Shown: piece by piece, positions 35,009 through 44,514 of the stretch
Numbering within the stretch: position 1 is the stretch's first letter
How the letters are laid out: every line of letters begins with the position of its first letter
NCBI GenBank assembly: GCA_902826455.1
Contig: CADEEV010000021.1
Span: 1-64,000, forward strand
DNA: 64,000 bases
Direction: 5' to 3'
Source of the DNA: an uncultured Acidobacteriota bacterium
GTDB lineage: Bacteria; Acidobacteriota; Vicinamibacteria; Fen-336
Notes under the pieces: generated by a model
Databases searched by the model: none
Told to the model about the DNA's origin: nothing
The model's input: the letters and a program-made list of their open reading frames with translations, nothing else
Program-made: the position numbers and the translations under genes

Positions 35009-36184
35009 ATGCCAGAGACCTTGACCACTCATCGCAGCCTGCCTCTCACCGACCTCTCCGAAGACGAGATGATGTTCCGCGACCAGGTCCGGCAGTTCGC
35101 CGAGGAGCGCGTGAAGCCGCTGGTCCACAAGATGGACCAGGAGTCTCAGATCCCGCGCTCGCTGATCGACGAGTGCTTCGCCCTCGGCATCATGGGCGTC
35201 GAGATCCCCGAGAAGTACCAGGGCTCCGGGGCCACGTTCTTCATGTCGGCGCTCGTCGTCGAGCAGCTCGCGCGCATCGACGCGTCGGTGGCCGTGCTCG
35301 TGGACGTGCAGAACACCCTCGTCAACAACGCGATCCTGCGCTGGGGCAACGAGGACCTGAAGGCGCGCTACTTCCCGAAGCTCGCCACGAAGTGGGTGGG
35401 AGCCTATGCGTTGTCCGAGGCGGGCTCGGGCTCCGACGCCTTCGCCCTCGCGTGCCGGGCCGAGGACAAGGGCGATCACTGGAACCTCACGGGCCGGAAG
35501 CTGTGGATCACCAACGCGGCCGAGGCCGAGCTCTACATCGTGCTCGCCACCGTGGACCCGGCGAAGGGCTACAAGGGGATCACGGCCTTCATGGTCGAGC
35601 GCACGTTCCCCGGCTTCAGCGTCGGCAAGAAGGAGGACAAGCTCGGCATCCGGGCGAGCTCGACCTGCGAGCTGATCCTCGAGAACTGTCGGGTGCCCAA
35701 GAACAACGTCCTCGGCGAGATCGGCAAGGGCTACAAGATCGCGATCGAGACGCTCAACGAGGGCCGCATCGGCATCGGCGCGCAGATGGTGGGCGTCGCT
35801 CAAGGCGCCTACGAGCTCGCCGTCGGCTATTCGCAGGAGCGCCAGCAGTTCGGCAAGCACATCTCCGAGTTCCAGGCCGTGCAGTTCCAGCTCGCCGAGA
35901 TGGCGCTGCAGATCGAGGCCTCGCGCCTGCTGACCTACAACGCCGCGCGGCTGCGCGACACGGGCGCGCCCTTCATCAAGGAAGCGGCCATGGCCAAGCT
36001 CATGGCCTCGCGCACCGCGGAACTCGTGGCCTCGAAGGCGATCGAGGTCTACGGCGGCTACGGCTTCACACGCGAGTATCCCGTCGAGAAGTACTTCCGC
36101 GACCAGAAGGTCGGGCAGATCTACGAGGGCACGAGCAACATGCAGCTGCTCGTGATCGCCAAGCAGATCCTGGGGAAGATGTAG
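35009..36184 (+). CDS. Acyl-CoA dehydrogenase (short/branched-chain type)
   Basis: A 391-residue FAD enzyme that makes the alpha-beta double bond in acyl-CoA. YALSEAGSGSDAFAL binds flavin, LWITNAAEAELYIV follows, and the catalytic base is Glu373 in IYEGTSNMQLLVIAKQIL. The match pattern favours short or branched-chain substrates. I use the ATG at 35009 with GAGGAGA directly upstream, rather than a start 39 codons earlier in non-conserved sequence. It stands apart from other fatty-acid genes in this window; the PilZ-like gene follows six bases later. Confidence 0.95.
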   Translation: MPETLTTHRSLPLTDLSEDEMMFRDQVRQFAEERVKPLVHKMDQESQIPRSLIDECFALGIMGVEIPEKYQGSGATFFMSALVVEQLARIDASVAVLVDVQNTLVNNAILRWGNEDLKARYFPKLATKWVGAYALSEAGSGSDAFALACRAEDKGDHWNLTGRKLWITNAAEAELYIVLATVDPAKGYKGITAFMVERTFPGFSVGKKEDKLGIRASSTCELILENCRVPKNNVLGEIGKGYKIAIETLNEGRIGIGAQMVGVAQGAYELAVGYSQERQQFGKHISEFQAVQFQLAEMALQIEASRLLTYNAARLRDTGAPFIKEAAMAKLMASRTAELVASKAIEVYGGYGFTREYPVEKYFRDQKVGQIYEGTSNMQLLVIAKQILGKM

Positions 36185-36190
36185 CCGGCC

Positions 36191-36523
36191 ATGGACCAGC
36201 CGGACTCACGGCGCCGCAGCGAGCGCGTGGTCTCGCGGATCCCGATCCGGGTCGAGAGCGGGGACGGCGCGAGGAGCGAGGGCCAGACGGCCGTGGTCAA
36301 CGGCAACGGCGCGCTGATCCTCTGCGGCCTCGAGGTCGCCGACGGCGACACCGTGACCCTCACGAACCTGCAGAGCGACGACAGCGCCCCGTGCCGCGTG
36401 GTCTGGGCGGGCGGACGCGACGCCGCGAGCGGCCTCCAGAAGTACGGCCTCGAGCTGCTCGAGAGCCGCCCCGGCTTCTGGGGCTTCGAGATCCCCGAGA
36501 GCGGAGCGGCCCCGGCTCAGTAG
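36191..36523 (+). CDS. PilZ-like protein
   Basis: A 110-residue protein with the RRRSERVVSRIPIRVE start typical of PilZ domains, whose RxxxR motif binds c-di-GMP. The second motif (D/NxSxxG) is replaced by NGNGALI, so binding may be weakened. KYGLELLE near the end fits the last PilZ strand. It would sense c-di-GMP such as that made by the cyclase at 21601, if it still binds. The stop overlaps the opposing DUF4845-like gene by seven bases. Confidence 0.72.
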   Translation: MDQPDSRRRSERVVSRIPIRVESGDGARSEGQTAVVNGNGALILCGLEVADGDTVTLTNLQSDDSAPCRVVWAGGRDAASGLQKYGLELLESRPGFWGFEIPESGAAPAQ

Positions 36524-36909
36524 ATGAGCGGCTGGTCGGCGTTCAGCGAGAAGTGGAACGTGTGGCTGACGCCCGGCAGCACCTTCTCGGAGCGCTCGTA
36601 CTCGCACACGATCCTGCGGCTCGTCTCGAGGGTCGTCACCTTGAAGCAGGTGCGCTCGATGTACGGGTCGAGGTCGTTCTCGCGGACCTCCTTCATGATC
36701 AGGTCCACGATCATCTCGTCCTTCACGGTGCCGCGCGGGCTACGGCAGATCTGGTTCAGCTTGTCCGCGAGGTTGTAGTTCGCCACGTAGATCGGCGCCA
36801 CGTTCCAGCACGCGTAGAGCAGCAGCGCGAAGACTCCGAGCCAGAGGAACCCCTGGATTCCGCCCTCGCCCGCTTCGCCGCGGTTCGTTCTCACCCCTGT
36901 GTGGTCCAT
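36517..36909 (-). CDS. DUF4845-like membrane protein beside lepB
   Basis: 130 residues: a short cytoplasmic N-terminus, one membrane helix (GFLWLGVFALLLYACWNVAPIY, about residues 20-41), and an extracytoplasmic domain with two cysteines (LNQICRSPRG and IERTCFKV). Small proteins of this layout (DUF4845) often neighbour lepB in other bacteria. It is 15 bases downstream of lepB on the same strand, so lepA, lepB and this gene look like one operon. Function unknown. Confidence 0.68.
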   Translation of the reverse strand: MDHTGVRTNRGEAGEGGIQGFLWLGVFALLLYACWNVAPIYVANYNLADKLNQICRSPRGTVKDEMIVDLIMKEVRENDLDPYIERTCFKVTTLETSRRIVCEYERSEKVLPGVSHTFHFSLNADQPLIY

Positions 36910-36924
36910 CGTCGCGACCCTCCG

Positions 36925-37647
36925 TTAGCGGATCAAATGAAAAAAGCGGTTCCAGCGCGTCTTGCCGAAGGACGCCAGGGTGTCCCGGGTCCACTCGACG
37001 ATGCCCGTGCGATGGTACTCCTCCCGGGACGCCTCGTACGACCAGTAGACCAGGAGCGCCCGGCCCTTGACCTGGTCCCGCGGCAGGAAGCCCCAGTAGC
37101 GGCTGTCCTTGCTGTTGTCCCGGTTGTCGCCCAGGACGAACAGCTGGTCGTCCGGCACGACACGGGGCCCGTAGCCCTCCCGGTGCTCGCCGAGGCCGTA
37201 CTCGGGATCGTCCGGGCGCAGGCCCTGGTCGAGGAAGTGGACGTAGCGGCTCTCGTCGAGGGGCTTGCCGTCGACCAGCACGGTCTTGTCCTGGATCTCG
37301 ACCGTCTCGCCGGGCAGGGCGATCACCCGCTTGATGAAGTCGCGGGTGGGGTCCTCGGGATACTTGAACACCACCACGTCTCCCCGCGCGATCTCGCGCC
37401 GGGGGATCACGAGGTTCTCGAGGAAGCCGAGGGACGGGGCGTAGGCGAGCTTGTTGACCAGCAGGTGGTCGCCGATCAGCAGGTTCGTCTCCATGGAGCC
37501 CGTCGGGATCTTGAACGCCTGCACCGCGAAGGTGCGGATGAACAGGGCCAGGATGATCGCGACCACCACGGACTCGAGGTACTCCCGGGCCAGCGACTTG
37601 CGGGCGATCGGCGCCTCCAGCTCGGGGTCCGCGGTCATGGCGGCCAT
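36925..37647 (-). CDS. lepB: Type I signal peptidase (second copy, lepA-linked)
   Basis: A 240-residue signal peptidase. One helix (residues about 26-42, VVVAIILALFIRTF) precedes the catalytic Ser51 in IPTGSMETNLLIGD and Lys106 in FIKRVIALPGE. GDNRDNSKDSRYWGFLP is box E. It follows lepA by one base, the classical lepA-lepB arrangement, so this is probably the housekeeping copy. The in-frame ATG three codons later is an alternative start. It shares little outside the catalytic boxes with the copy at 20829. Confidence 0.95.
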   Translation of the reverse strand: MAAMTADPELEAPIARKSLAREYLESVVVAIILALFIRTFAVQAFKIPTGSMETNLLIGDHLLVNKLAYAPSLGFLENLVIPRREIARGDVVVFKYPEDPTRDFIKRVIALPGETVEIQDKTVLVDGKPLDESRYVHFLDQGLRPDDPEYGLGEHREGYGPRVVPDDQLFVLGDNRDNSKDSRYWGFLPRDQVKGRALLVYWSYEASREEYHRTGIVEWTRDTLASFGKTRWNRFFHLIR

Positions 37648-37648
37648 T

Positions 37649-39442
37649 CTACTCGTCGACCCGGAGCACGGCGAGGAAGGCCTCCTGGGGGATGTCGACG
37701 GAGCCGACCCGCTTCATCCGCTTCTTGCCCTCCTTCTGCTTCTCGAGGAGCTTGCGCTTGCGGCTGATGTCGCCGCCGTAGCACTTGGCGATGACGTTCT
37801 TGCGCAGCGGCTTCACGGTCTCCCGGGCGATCACGCGCGAGCCGATCGCGGCCTGGATCGCCACCTCGAACATCTGGCGCGGGATCAGCTCCCGCATCTT
37901 CTCGACCAGGGTCTTGCCCCGGGCGTAGGCCGAGTCGCGGTGGCAGATCATCGAGAGCGCGTCGACGGGGTCGCCGTTCACCAGCACGTCGAGCTTCACG
38001 AGGGGCGACGTCCAGTGGCCGCTGAACTGGTAGTCGAGGGAGGCGTAGCCTTTGGAGGCCGACTTCAGGCGGTCGTAGAAGTCGAGCAGGATCTCGTTGA
38101 GCGGCAGCTCGTACGTGATCATCACGCGCGTCGGGGTGATGTAGTCGAGGCCCTTCTGGACCCCGCGCTTGTCCTGGCACAGCTTCAGGATCGGCCCGAC
38201 GAACTCGTCGCCGGTCAGGATCACGGCGGTGATGATCGGCTCCTCGATCGACTCGATCGAGCCCGGGTCGGGAAGGCGGGCGGGGGAGTCGATCTCGAGC
38301 AGCTCGCCGTTCGTCTTGTGGATCCGGTAGCGCACCGAGGGCGCCGTCACCAGCAGCTCGAGGCTGAACTCGCGCTCCAGGCGCTCCTGGACGATCTCCA
38401 TGTGGAGCAGCCCCAGGAAGCCGCAGCGGAACCCGAAGCCCAGGGCCGTCGAGGTCTCGGGCTCGTAGAAGAAGGAGGCGTCGTTGAGCCGCAGCTTCTC
38501 GAGGGCGTCGCGCAGCTCCGCGTACATGTCGGCGTCCACGGGGTAGAGCCCCGCGAACACCATGGGCTTGATCTCCTTGAAGCCCGGCAGCGGCTCGGCC
38601 GCCGGCTTGCGGTCGTCGGTCAGGGTGTCGCCGATGGCCACGTCCGAGACCTTCTTGATGCCGGCCACCACGAAGCCGACCTCGCCGGCGTTCAGGGCCT
38701 CGACGGGCAGGGGCTTGGGCGTGAAGACGCCGACGTTCTCGACGAGGTAGCTCCCGCCCGAGGCCATGAGCCGGACCTTCATGCCGGGCTTCAGCTCGCC
38801 GTCCACGACGTGGACCAGGATCACGACGCCCCGGTACTGGTCGAACCACGAGTCGAAGACGAGGCCGCGCAGGGTCGCGTCGGGATCGCCCTGGGGCGCC
38901 GGCAGGCGCTGGACGATCGCCTCCAGGATCTCGTCGATGCCGATGCCCTGCTTGGCCGAGGCCGGGATCGCGTTCGAGGCGTCGATGCCGATCACCTGCT
39001 CGATCTGCTCCTTGGCCTTCTCGGGCTCGGCGCTCGGCAGGTCGATCTTGTTGAGCACCGGGATGATCTCGAGGCCCGAGTCGACGGCGAGGTGGGCGTT
39101 CGCGAGGGTCTGGGCCTCGACGCCCTGGCTCGCGTCCACCACGAGCAGGGCGCCCTGGCAGGCGGCGAGCGAGCGCGAGACCTCGTAGGCGAAGTCCACG
39201 TGGCCGGGCGTGTCGATCAGGTTGAGGACGTAGTCCTGGCCGTCCTTCGCCTTGTACTCGAGGCGCACCGAGTGCTGCTTGATCGTGATGCCGCGCTCGC
39301 GCTCGAGGTCCATCGAGTCGAGGAACTGCTCGCTCATCTCGCGCTTGCTGAGGGCCCCGGTCCGCTCCATCAGGCGGTCGGAGAGCGTCGTCTTGCCGTG
39401 GTCGATGTGGGCGATGATCGAGAAGTTACGGATGTTCTTCAT
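37649..39442 (-). CDS. lepA: Elongation factor 4 (LepA)
   Basis: A 597-residue ribosomal back-translocase GTPase. The G1 motif is [14 protein letters not shown] at the N-terminus, G3 is [11 protein letters not shown] and G4 is NKIDLP. The LepA-specific C-terminal domain ends near [26 protein letters not shown] use the ATG at 39440-39442, since the 39 upstream codons have no similarity. A TAGAAT -10-like hexamer on the minus strand (39462-39457) lies about 15 bases upstream. It diverges from the large histidine kinase across 110 bases. Confidence 0.97.
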   Translation of the reverse strand: MKNIRNFSIIAHIDHGKTTLSDRLMERTGALSKREMSEQFLDSMDLERERGITIKQHSVRLEYKAKDGQDYVLNLIDTPGHVDFAYEVSRSLAACQGALLVVDASQGVEAQTLANAHLAVDSGLEIIPVLNKIDLPSAEPEKAKEQIEQVIGIDASNAIPASAKQGIGIDEILEAIVQRLPAPQGDPDATLRGLVFDSWFDQYRGVVILVHVVDGELKPGMKVRLMASGGSYLVENVGVFTPKPLPVEALNAGEVGFVVAGIKKVSDVAIGDTLTDDRKPAAEPLPGFKEIKPMVFAGLYPVDADMYAELRDALEKLRLNDASFFYEPETSTALGFGFRCGFLGLLHMEIVQERLEREFSLELLVTAPSVRYRIHKTNGELLEIDSPARLPDPGSIESIEEPIITAVILTGDEFVGPILKLCQDKRGVQKGLDYITPTRVMITYELPLNEILLDFYDRLKSASKGYASLDYQFSGHWTSPLVKLDVLVNGDPVDALSMICHRDSAYARGKTLVEKMRELIPRQMFEVAIQAAIGSRVIARETVKPLRKNVIAKCYGGDISRKRKLLEKQKEGKKRMKRVGSVDIPQEAFLAVLRVDE

Positions 39443-39468
39443 GCCGGAAACCGCTGATTCTATCCCGA

Positions 39469-39498
39469 TTGACGCGGCCGGTGGGCTCTTGGGATACT
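39469..39498 (+). promoter_or_regulatory. Candidate promoter of the large histidine kinase gene
   Basis: TTGACG (39469-39474), an 18-nt spacer and GATACT (39493-39498) lie about 55 bases before the kinase GTG. The -10 matches four of six consensus bases. Confidence 0.4.
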
Positions 39499-39552
39499 GC
39501 CCGCCATCTCGCGAGCCGTTGGCTTTCGTAGGTAGGATCGGGGTCCGCACAC

Positions 39553-42500
39553 GTGGCATCTCGAGAACGGTCGCTGCCGGCGCCGGTGGAAGCGAGGCTC
39601 GGCCTCGCCTTCGACCCCGGGGATCTCGCGGCGCTGACGCTCGTCCTGGCCGGCCTCGCCTATCTGCCCTGGGAAGTCTTCTCGGTTCACGACGCCGGCC
39701 ACGGGGCCCTGTGCCAGCTCGCGTTCCTGCCGGTGGGGGCGCTCGCCGCGTGGCTGATCCTCAGGGCAGCCGGGAGCCCCGGGATCGACGCGGGAAGCGC
39801 CCGGGCGCTGCGGCGGGTCGGCTACGGCTACGTCGCGTACGCGCTGGCCGAGGCTCTCTGGTACGCCCGGGACGCCTGGCGGCCCGCGGGCTCCGATCTC
39901 CTCCCGAACCTGGTCTACGCCGCCTACTACGCCTGCCTCTTCTGGGGCATCCTCTCGTTCCCCCGCAGCGCCGAGCGCCGGCCCGGCGGACGGCTCTTCT
40001 GGCTGGACGCGGCGGCGATCCTGGTGGGCGGCGGCATGGCCGTCTGGCACGCCGCGCTCGCGCGGGGCAGCGAGGCGCTAGCCGGGGACACGCGAGGCGC
40101 GGCGCTGTACTCGGCCTTCGCGATCGGGGACTTGCTGCTGGTGGCCGCCTTCGCCCTCGTCGTGCTCCGCCGCCAGGCCGGCGAGACGCGGCCGGCGCTC
40201 CTGGTGCTGGCCTTCGGCATGCTGCTGAGCGTCCTCAGCGACGCCCTGTACGTCGTGGCCTACCACGCGGACTACGCCCAGATGGAGAGCACCCCCGACT
40301 CGCTGGCCATGCTGTCCTGGGTGTTCGCCGGCCTCGGCGGCTATCTCTACCGCCGCCTGGCGAGCGCGCCCGCCAGGCGCCCGGGCGTCGCGGAGATCGG
40401 CCTGGGCGTCGCGCCGCTGGGGGCGATCGCGCTCGGCTACGGTCTGCTCCTGCTGAGCAACCTCCAGGGCACCACGAGCGTCGGCCTGGTGCTCGGGGCG
40501 ACGCTCCTGACCGGCATCGTGCTGGCCCGGCAGGTGCTCGTGGGACGCGAGACGGCCTCCTTGCTCGACGAGCAGATTCAGCTCTCGCAGAGGTCGCGCT
40601 TCGAGGCCCTGGTCGAGTCGAGCGCCGACGTGACCGTGCTCTTCGCCGCCGACGCCCGCTTCCGCTACGCGAGCGGCTCGATCACCCGGGTGCTGGGCCA
40701 CGCGCCCGGCGACGTCGTGGACCACAGCGTCTTCGACTTCATCCACCCGGAGGAGCAGCAGGAGTGCCGCCGCGTCTTCGCCTACTGTCTCGCGAATCCC
40801 GGCGTCCCGTGCCACGCGGAGTTCCGCTTCCGTCACGCGGACGGCGAGTGGCGCTGGATCGAGGGCGACGGCATGAGCCGCATCGGCGATCCCGAGGTGG
40901 ACGCCGTCGTGGCGAGCTTCCGCGACGTCACCGTGAGGCGCTCCCAGGAGGAAGGGCTGAGGACGACCGAGCGCGAGCTCCGGGCCCAGAAGGAGTTCCT
41001 CGCGAACCTGCTCGCGGTGGCGCGCGCCACCGCCGAGCAGCCGAACCTCGAGACCACCCTCAAGAACACCCTGGAGGTGATGGTCCGCCTCACCGGCGCG
41101 AGCGGCGGGTCGCTCTTCCTCGTCGAGGAGTCGGGCCAGATCAAGAGCAGCGTCCACGCCGACGACAAGGGCACGGTCGTGCACCAGTGGTGCGAGGCGG
41201 ACAGCGTGATGCGCGGGGGGCTCGCGGGCTGGGTGGCGCGCCATCGCGAGGCCGTGATCGTGGCCGACGTGAGGCGCGACGAGCGCTGGCTCGACATCGG
41301 CGGCGAGTCGATCGGCTCGGCGCTGTGCGTGCCGGTGCAGAGCGCCGACGTGCTGGTCGGGCTGCTCACCCTCGTCCACGGCCGGGCGGCCTACTTCGAG
41401 CCCCAGCACCTGGCCCTCGCCCGGGCGGCGGGCGACCAGATCGCGCTGGCCCTGCGCAACGCCCAGGTCTTCGACGCCCTGGGGGCCATGGCGCGGCGCC
41501 TGCGGCTGCTGAACGACATCGTCCACGACGCGGGCCTGCGCCTCGACCCGGACGCGCTCCTGCGCTCGGCCGTGGACGCGATCGCGCGCCGGACGCGCTG
41601 GCGCAACGTCGTGCTCTCGGTGCCCGACGAGGAGCGGCGCTTCTGGCGGATCCGGGCCTCGGCGGAGGACATGGCGCGGGTGGGCAGCCAGCGCGTCGAC
41701 GAAGGCGTCGCCGGCCGCGCCTTCGTCGAGGGCCGCACCCAGCTCGTGCCCGACGTGCGCCAGGACCCGGACTACATCGCGGGCTCGCCCCTCGTGAAGA
41801 GCGAGCTGTGCGTGCCCCTGAAGCGCGGCGAACGGGTGCTGGGCGTCCTGAACCTCGAGAGCGACCGGGTCGCGGCCTTCGGCGAGGAAGACGTGCGGCT
41901 CGCCGAGGCCCTCGCCGAGACCCTGGCGCTCTCCCTCGACGACGCGCGCCTCTATCGCAACCTGGCCGAGCAGTCCGAGCGCCTCGACGCCGTGATCCGG
42001 TCGAGCCGCGACGGCATCCTGCTGGCCTCCGCCCAGGGCCGCGTGCTCGTCATGAACGACCCGGCGGCGCGCTTCTTCGGCCTCACCGGCGCCGCCTCGC
42101 GCTGGCTCGACCGGCCCCTGGCCGAGCTGGCGAGCAGCCTTCCCCAGGCGATCCTGCTCGCGATCCGCGGCGGCGAGGACCGCTCCGGGGAGATCGAGCT
42201 TCCGCCCCGCGTCCTCGAGTGGCGCGTGACGCCCGTCTCGGCCGGGGTGTCGGAAGGGCGGCTGCTCGTCGTGCGCGACGTGACCGAGGCGCGCCGCCTC
42301 GAGGGCATGCGCGACGAGCTCACCGACACCCTGGTCCACGACCTGCGCAGCCCGCTCAACTCCATCACCGGCTTCCTGCAGACCCTCGAGGACGTCGCGC
42401 TGCCCCAGACCCAGTCGGAGCTCCTCGCGATCGCCGGCCGGGCGACCCACCGCCTGCTGTCCCTCGTCAACACGATCCTCGACGTGAGCCGCCTCGAGAA

Positions 42501-42972
42501 GGGCGCGATGCCCGTCGACCGCCGCGACATCGACGTGGCCCACGTCGTCACGTCGGTGCTCGAGATGCAGCTGCCCGTGGCGCGCCTGCGCGGCGTGCGC
42601 CTCGCGAGCGTCTGGGACGAGCCGCTCGCCGCGTGGAGCGCCGACCCGGAGCTCGTGAGCCGCATCCTCGAGAACCTGGTCTCGAACGCCCTGCGCCACA
42701 CCCCGCGCGGCAGCGAGGTGAAGGTCAGCGTGTTCCTCGACGAGGCCCCGGCCGCCCTGCGCATCGCCGTGAGCGACGCCGGCCCGGGCATCCCCGAGGC
42801 CGATCAGACCCGCGTCTTCGAGAAGTTCGTGACGGGGGGCCGCGGCTCGCGCAACTCGGGCCTGGGCCTCGCCTTCTGCAAGCTCGCGGTCGAGGCCCAC
42901 GGCGGCCGCATCTGGATCGAGCGGCCGGCGGAGGGCGGCGCCGCCTTCGTCTTCACGCTCCCGGCCGGCTAG
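39553..42972 (+). CDS. Membrane-bound histidine kinase with PAS, two GAF and a second PAS domain
   Basis: 1139 residues. About ten predicted membrane helices (residues 25-335) form an integral membrane sensor. Then come PAS (about 350-475, [18 protein letters not shown]), GAF1 (about 498-641), GAF2 (about 664-800), a second PAS-like domain (about 811-915), HisKA with phospho-acceptor His929 in [15 protein letters not shown], and HATPase (about 1026-1136) with N box [12 protein letters not shown] and G boxes DAGPGIPE and [10 protein letters not shown]. There is no receiver domain and no adjacent response regulator gene, so it is an orphan. The GTG start lacks a strong ribosome site. Its TAG interlocks with the stop of the opposing gene (42969-42972). 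Confidence 0.92.
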   Translation: MASRERSLPAPVEARLGLAFDPGDLAALTLVLAGLAYLPWEVFSVHDAGHGALCQLAFLPVGALAAWLILRAAGSPGIDAGSARALRRVGYGYVAYALAEALWYARDAWRPAGSDLLPNLVYAAYYACLFWGILSFPRSAERRPGGRLFWLDAAAILVGGGMAVWHAALARGSEALAGDTRGAALYSAFAIGDLLLVAAFALVVLRRQAGETRPALLVLAFGMLLSVLSDALYVVAYHADYAQMESTPDSLAMLSWVFAGLGGYLYRRLASAPARRPGVAEIGLGVAPLGAIALGYGLLLLSNLQGTTSVGLVLGATLLTGIVLARQVLVGRETASLLDEQIQLSQRSRFEALVESSADVTVLFAADARFRYASGSITRVLGHAPGDVVDHSVFDFIHPEEQQECRRVFAYCLANPGVPCHAEFRFRHADGEWRWIEGDGMSRIGDPEVDAVVASFRDVTVRRSQEEGLRTTERELRAQKEFLANLLAVARATAEQPNLETTLKNTLEVMVRLTGASGGSLFLVEESGQIKSSVHADDKGTVVHQWCEADSVMRGGLAGWVARHREAVIVADVRRDERWLDIGGESIGSALCVPVQSADVLVGLLTLVHGRAAYFEPQHLALARAAGDQIALALRNAQVFDALGAMARRLRLLNDIVHDAGLRLDPDALLRSAVDAIARRTRWRNVVLSVPDEERRFWRIRASAEDMARVGSQRVDEGVAGRAFVEGRTQLVPDVRQDPDYIAGSPLVKSELCVPLKRGERVLGVLNLESDRVAAFGEEDVRLAEALAETLALSLDDARLYRNLAEQSERLDAVIRSSRDGILLASAQGRVLVMNDPAARFFGLTGAASRWLDRPLAELASSLPQAILLAIRGGEDRSGEIELPPRVLEWRVTPVSAGVSEGRLLVVRDVTEARRLEGMRDELTDTLVHDLRSPLNSITGFLQTLEDVALPQTQSELLAIAGRATHRLLSLVNTILDVSRLEKGAMPVDRRDIDVAHVVTSVLEMQLPVARLRGVRLASVWDEPLAAWSADPELVSRILENLVSNALRHTPRGSEVKVSVFLDEAPAALRIAVSDAGPGIPEADQTRVFEKFVTGGRGSRNSGLGLAFCKLAVEAHGGRIWIERPAEGGAAFVFTLPAG

Positions 42973-43442
42973 TCGCGCTCCCGGGCCGCGACGATCCAGT
43001 CGACGCGGGGCCGTCCGAAGAACAGGCCGCGGCCCTGCTCGTCGACGCGCCACGCCGGCTTCAGGCGCAAGAGCCGGTCGGCGAGGGGCGTGAACACCGG
43101 CTCGACCGCGCTGCGGGCGGCCTCGGCATCGGGGCAGGCGAGGACGAGCGCCACCCGGTCGTTGAGGAACGCCAGCAGGAAGTCGTCCTCGGCCCAGCTC
43201 TCGAAGACGTCGTCCGAGGGGCCGTCGCCCGCCAGGCTCCCCGGGATCTCGAAGATGGCCCGAAGGCGCGGCTCGAGGAACGTGCGCACCGTCCAGCCCG
43301 CGGGCTCCTCGGTGGCGTCGGAGCTCTGGAAGTGGATGCTCGCGCGATCGGCGATGCAGGCGTAGCGGCCGTCGCCCGCTTCGCGCAGGGCCGTGAGCAG
43401 GCCGCTCACGTCCTCCGCGAGTCGCGATTCCGACTCGAACAC
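42969..43442 (-). CDS. Hypothetical protein downstream of ROK kinase
   Basis: 157 residues, soluble, no signal peptide. I do not recognise the family. FLLAFLNDRVALVLACPD and FTPLADRLLRLKPAWRVDEQGRG are alpha/beta stretches, and RYACIADRASIHFQS could be a Roadblock-like or GAF-like strand set. The start is GTG at 43440-43442, five bases after the ROK stop, so the two are cotranscribed. The stop interlocks with that of the histidine kinase on a shared CTAG. Confidence 0.65.
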   Translation of the reverse strand: MFESESRLAEDVSGLLTALREAGDGRYACIADRASIHFQSSDATEEPAGWTVRTFLEPRLRAIFEIPGSLAGDGPSDDVFESWAEDDFLLAFLNDRVALVLACPDAEAARSAVEPVFTPLADRLLRLKPAWRVDEQGRGLFFGRPRVDWIVAARERD

Positions 43443-43447
43443 GCGCG

Positions 43448-44389
43448 CTACCGGCTGAGGCCGATGATCGCGACGCGCGCGGCGCCGACGACGCCGGCGT
43501 CGCCCGACAGCTCCGCCAGCTTGAAGGCCGAGTCCGCGTAGACCTGGGCGAACGTGCGCTTGCGCACGGCCTCGGCGATCCGCAGCAGCAGGAACTCGCC
43601 GGCCGCGGCGACGCCGCCGCCCAGCACCACGCGGTCGAGGTTGAGCAGGTTGAGGGCGGCGCCGATGCCGACGCCGAGGGCGTCGGCCGACTCGTCCACG
43701 ATCTCGAGGGCGACCGCGTCGCCGGCCTGGGCCGCCGCCACGATCGTCTTCGGCTCGAGCTCCTGGCCGCGCAGCGACGACTCGCGCGTCTCGAGGGCCG
43801 CCTGGGTCCTGCGGATCCAGCCCGGGATGCCCGCGATCGTCTCGACGCAGCCGCGCGAGCCGCAGCCGCACGCGAGACCCTTCGGGTCCACCTGGATGTG
43901 GCCGATCTCGCCCGCGTAGCCGCTCGTGCCCGACCAGATGTGACCGTCGAGGATGATCCCGGCGCCGATCCCGGTGCCGAGGGAGACGAAGATCTGGCGG
44001 CCCGAGCCGCGGCCCGCGCCGAGCCAGGCCTCGGCCAGGGCGGCCGCGTTCGCGTCGTTGTCGGCGAAGATCGGCATGCCCACGCGCTTGCTGAAGTCGT
44101 CGCCCAGGGCGTAGCCGTTGAGAGCCGGCACGTTGGGCGCCACGAACACGCGGGCGCTCTGCTGCTCGACGATGCCCGGGATGCCGACGCCCACGGCGCG
44201 CGCCCCCGAGGGCCCCGCGAGGGTGCGCACTGCGCGCTCGAGCTGCGCCAGGAGCGCCTCGAGGCTGTCCTTCTCGACCTTCTCGTGGAGCCGGCCCTCG
44301 ACCTTCCCGGAGGGGTTGACGATCGCCCCCTTGAGGAAGCTGCCGCCGATGTCGAGTCCGACGAATCGCAACGTGCTTGGGGCGCCCAT
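43448..44389 (-). CDS. ROK-family sugar kinase (glucokinase-like)
   Basis: A 313-residue ROK kinase. The phosphate-binding motif is FVGLDIGGSFLKGAIV, VSLGTGIGAGIILDG follows, and the zinc motif CGCGSRGCVETIAG lies near residue 175; EIGHIQVDPKG precedes it with the usual substrate Glu and His. There is no helix-turn-helix, so it is an enzyme rather than a repressor. Glucose is the likeliest substrate, with other hexoses or N-acetylsugars possible. It diverges from the M13 peptidase gene. Confidence 0.92.
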   Translation of the reverse strand: MGAPSTLRFVGLDIGGSFLKGAIVNPSGKVEGRLHEKVEKDSLEALLAQLERAVRTLAGPSGARAVGVGIPGIVEQQSARVFVAPNVPALNGYALGDDFSKRVGMPIFADNDANAAALAEAWLGAGRGSGRQIFVSLGTGIGAGIILDGHIWSGTSGYAGEIGHIQVDPKGLACGCGSRGCVETIAGIPGWIRRTQAALETRESSLRGQELEPKTIVAAAQAGDAVALEIVDESADALGVGIGAALNLLNLDRVVLGGGVAAAGEFLLLRIAEAVRKRTFAQVYADSAFKLAELSGDAGVVGAARVAIIGLSR

Positions 44390-44456
44390 GGCCGTGGATG
44401 TTGCCGTCAGCGCTCGTGGGAGTCAACGCGGGCGCCCTGTCCAGCACCGTGAATTT

Positions 44457-44485
44457 TTGACGCGTTCGCGCCGCTGCGGTATGAC
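44457..44485 (+). promoter_or_regulatory. Promoter of the M13 peptidase gene
   Basis: TTGACG (44457-44462), a 17-nt spacer and TATGAC (44480-44485) form a sigma-70-like promoter 29 bases before the ATG. AGGAGG (44502-44507) supplies the ribosome site. Confidence 0.6.
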
Positions 44486-44514
44486 ACTGCCCACAAAGCA
44501 CAGGAGGCATCTGC

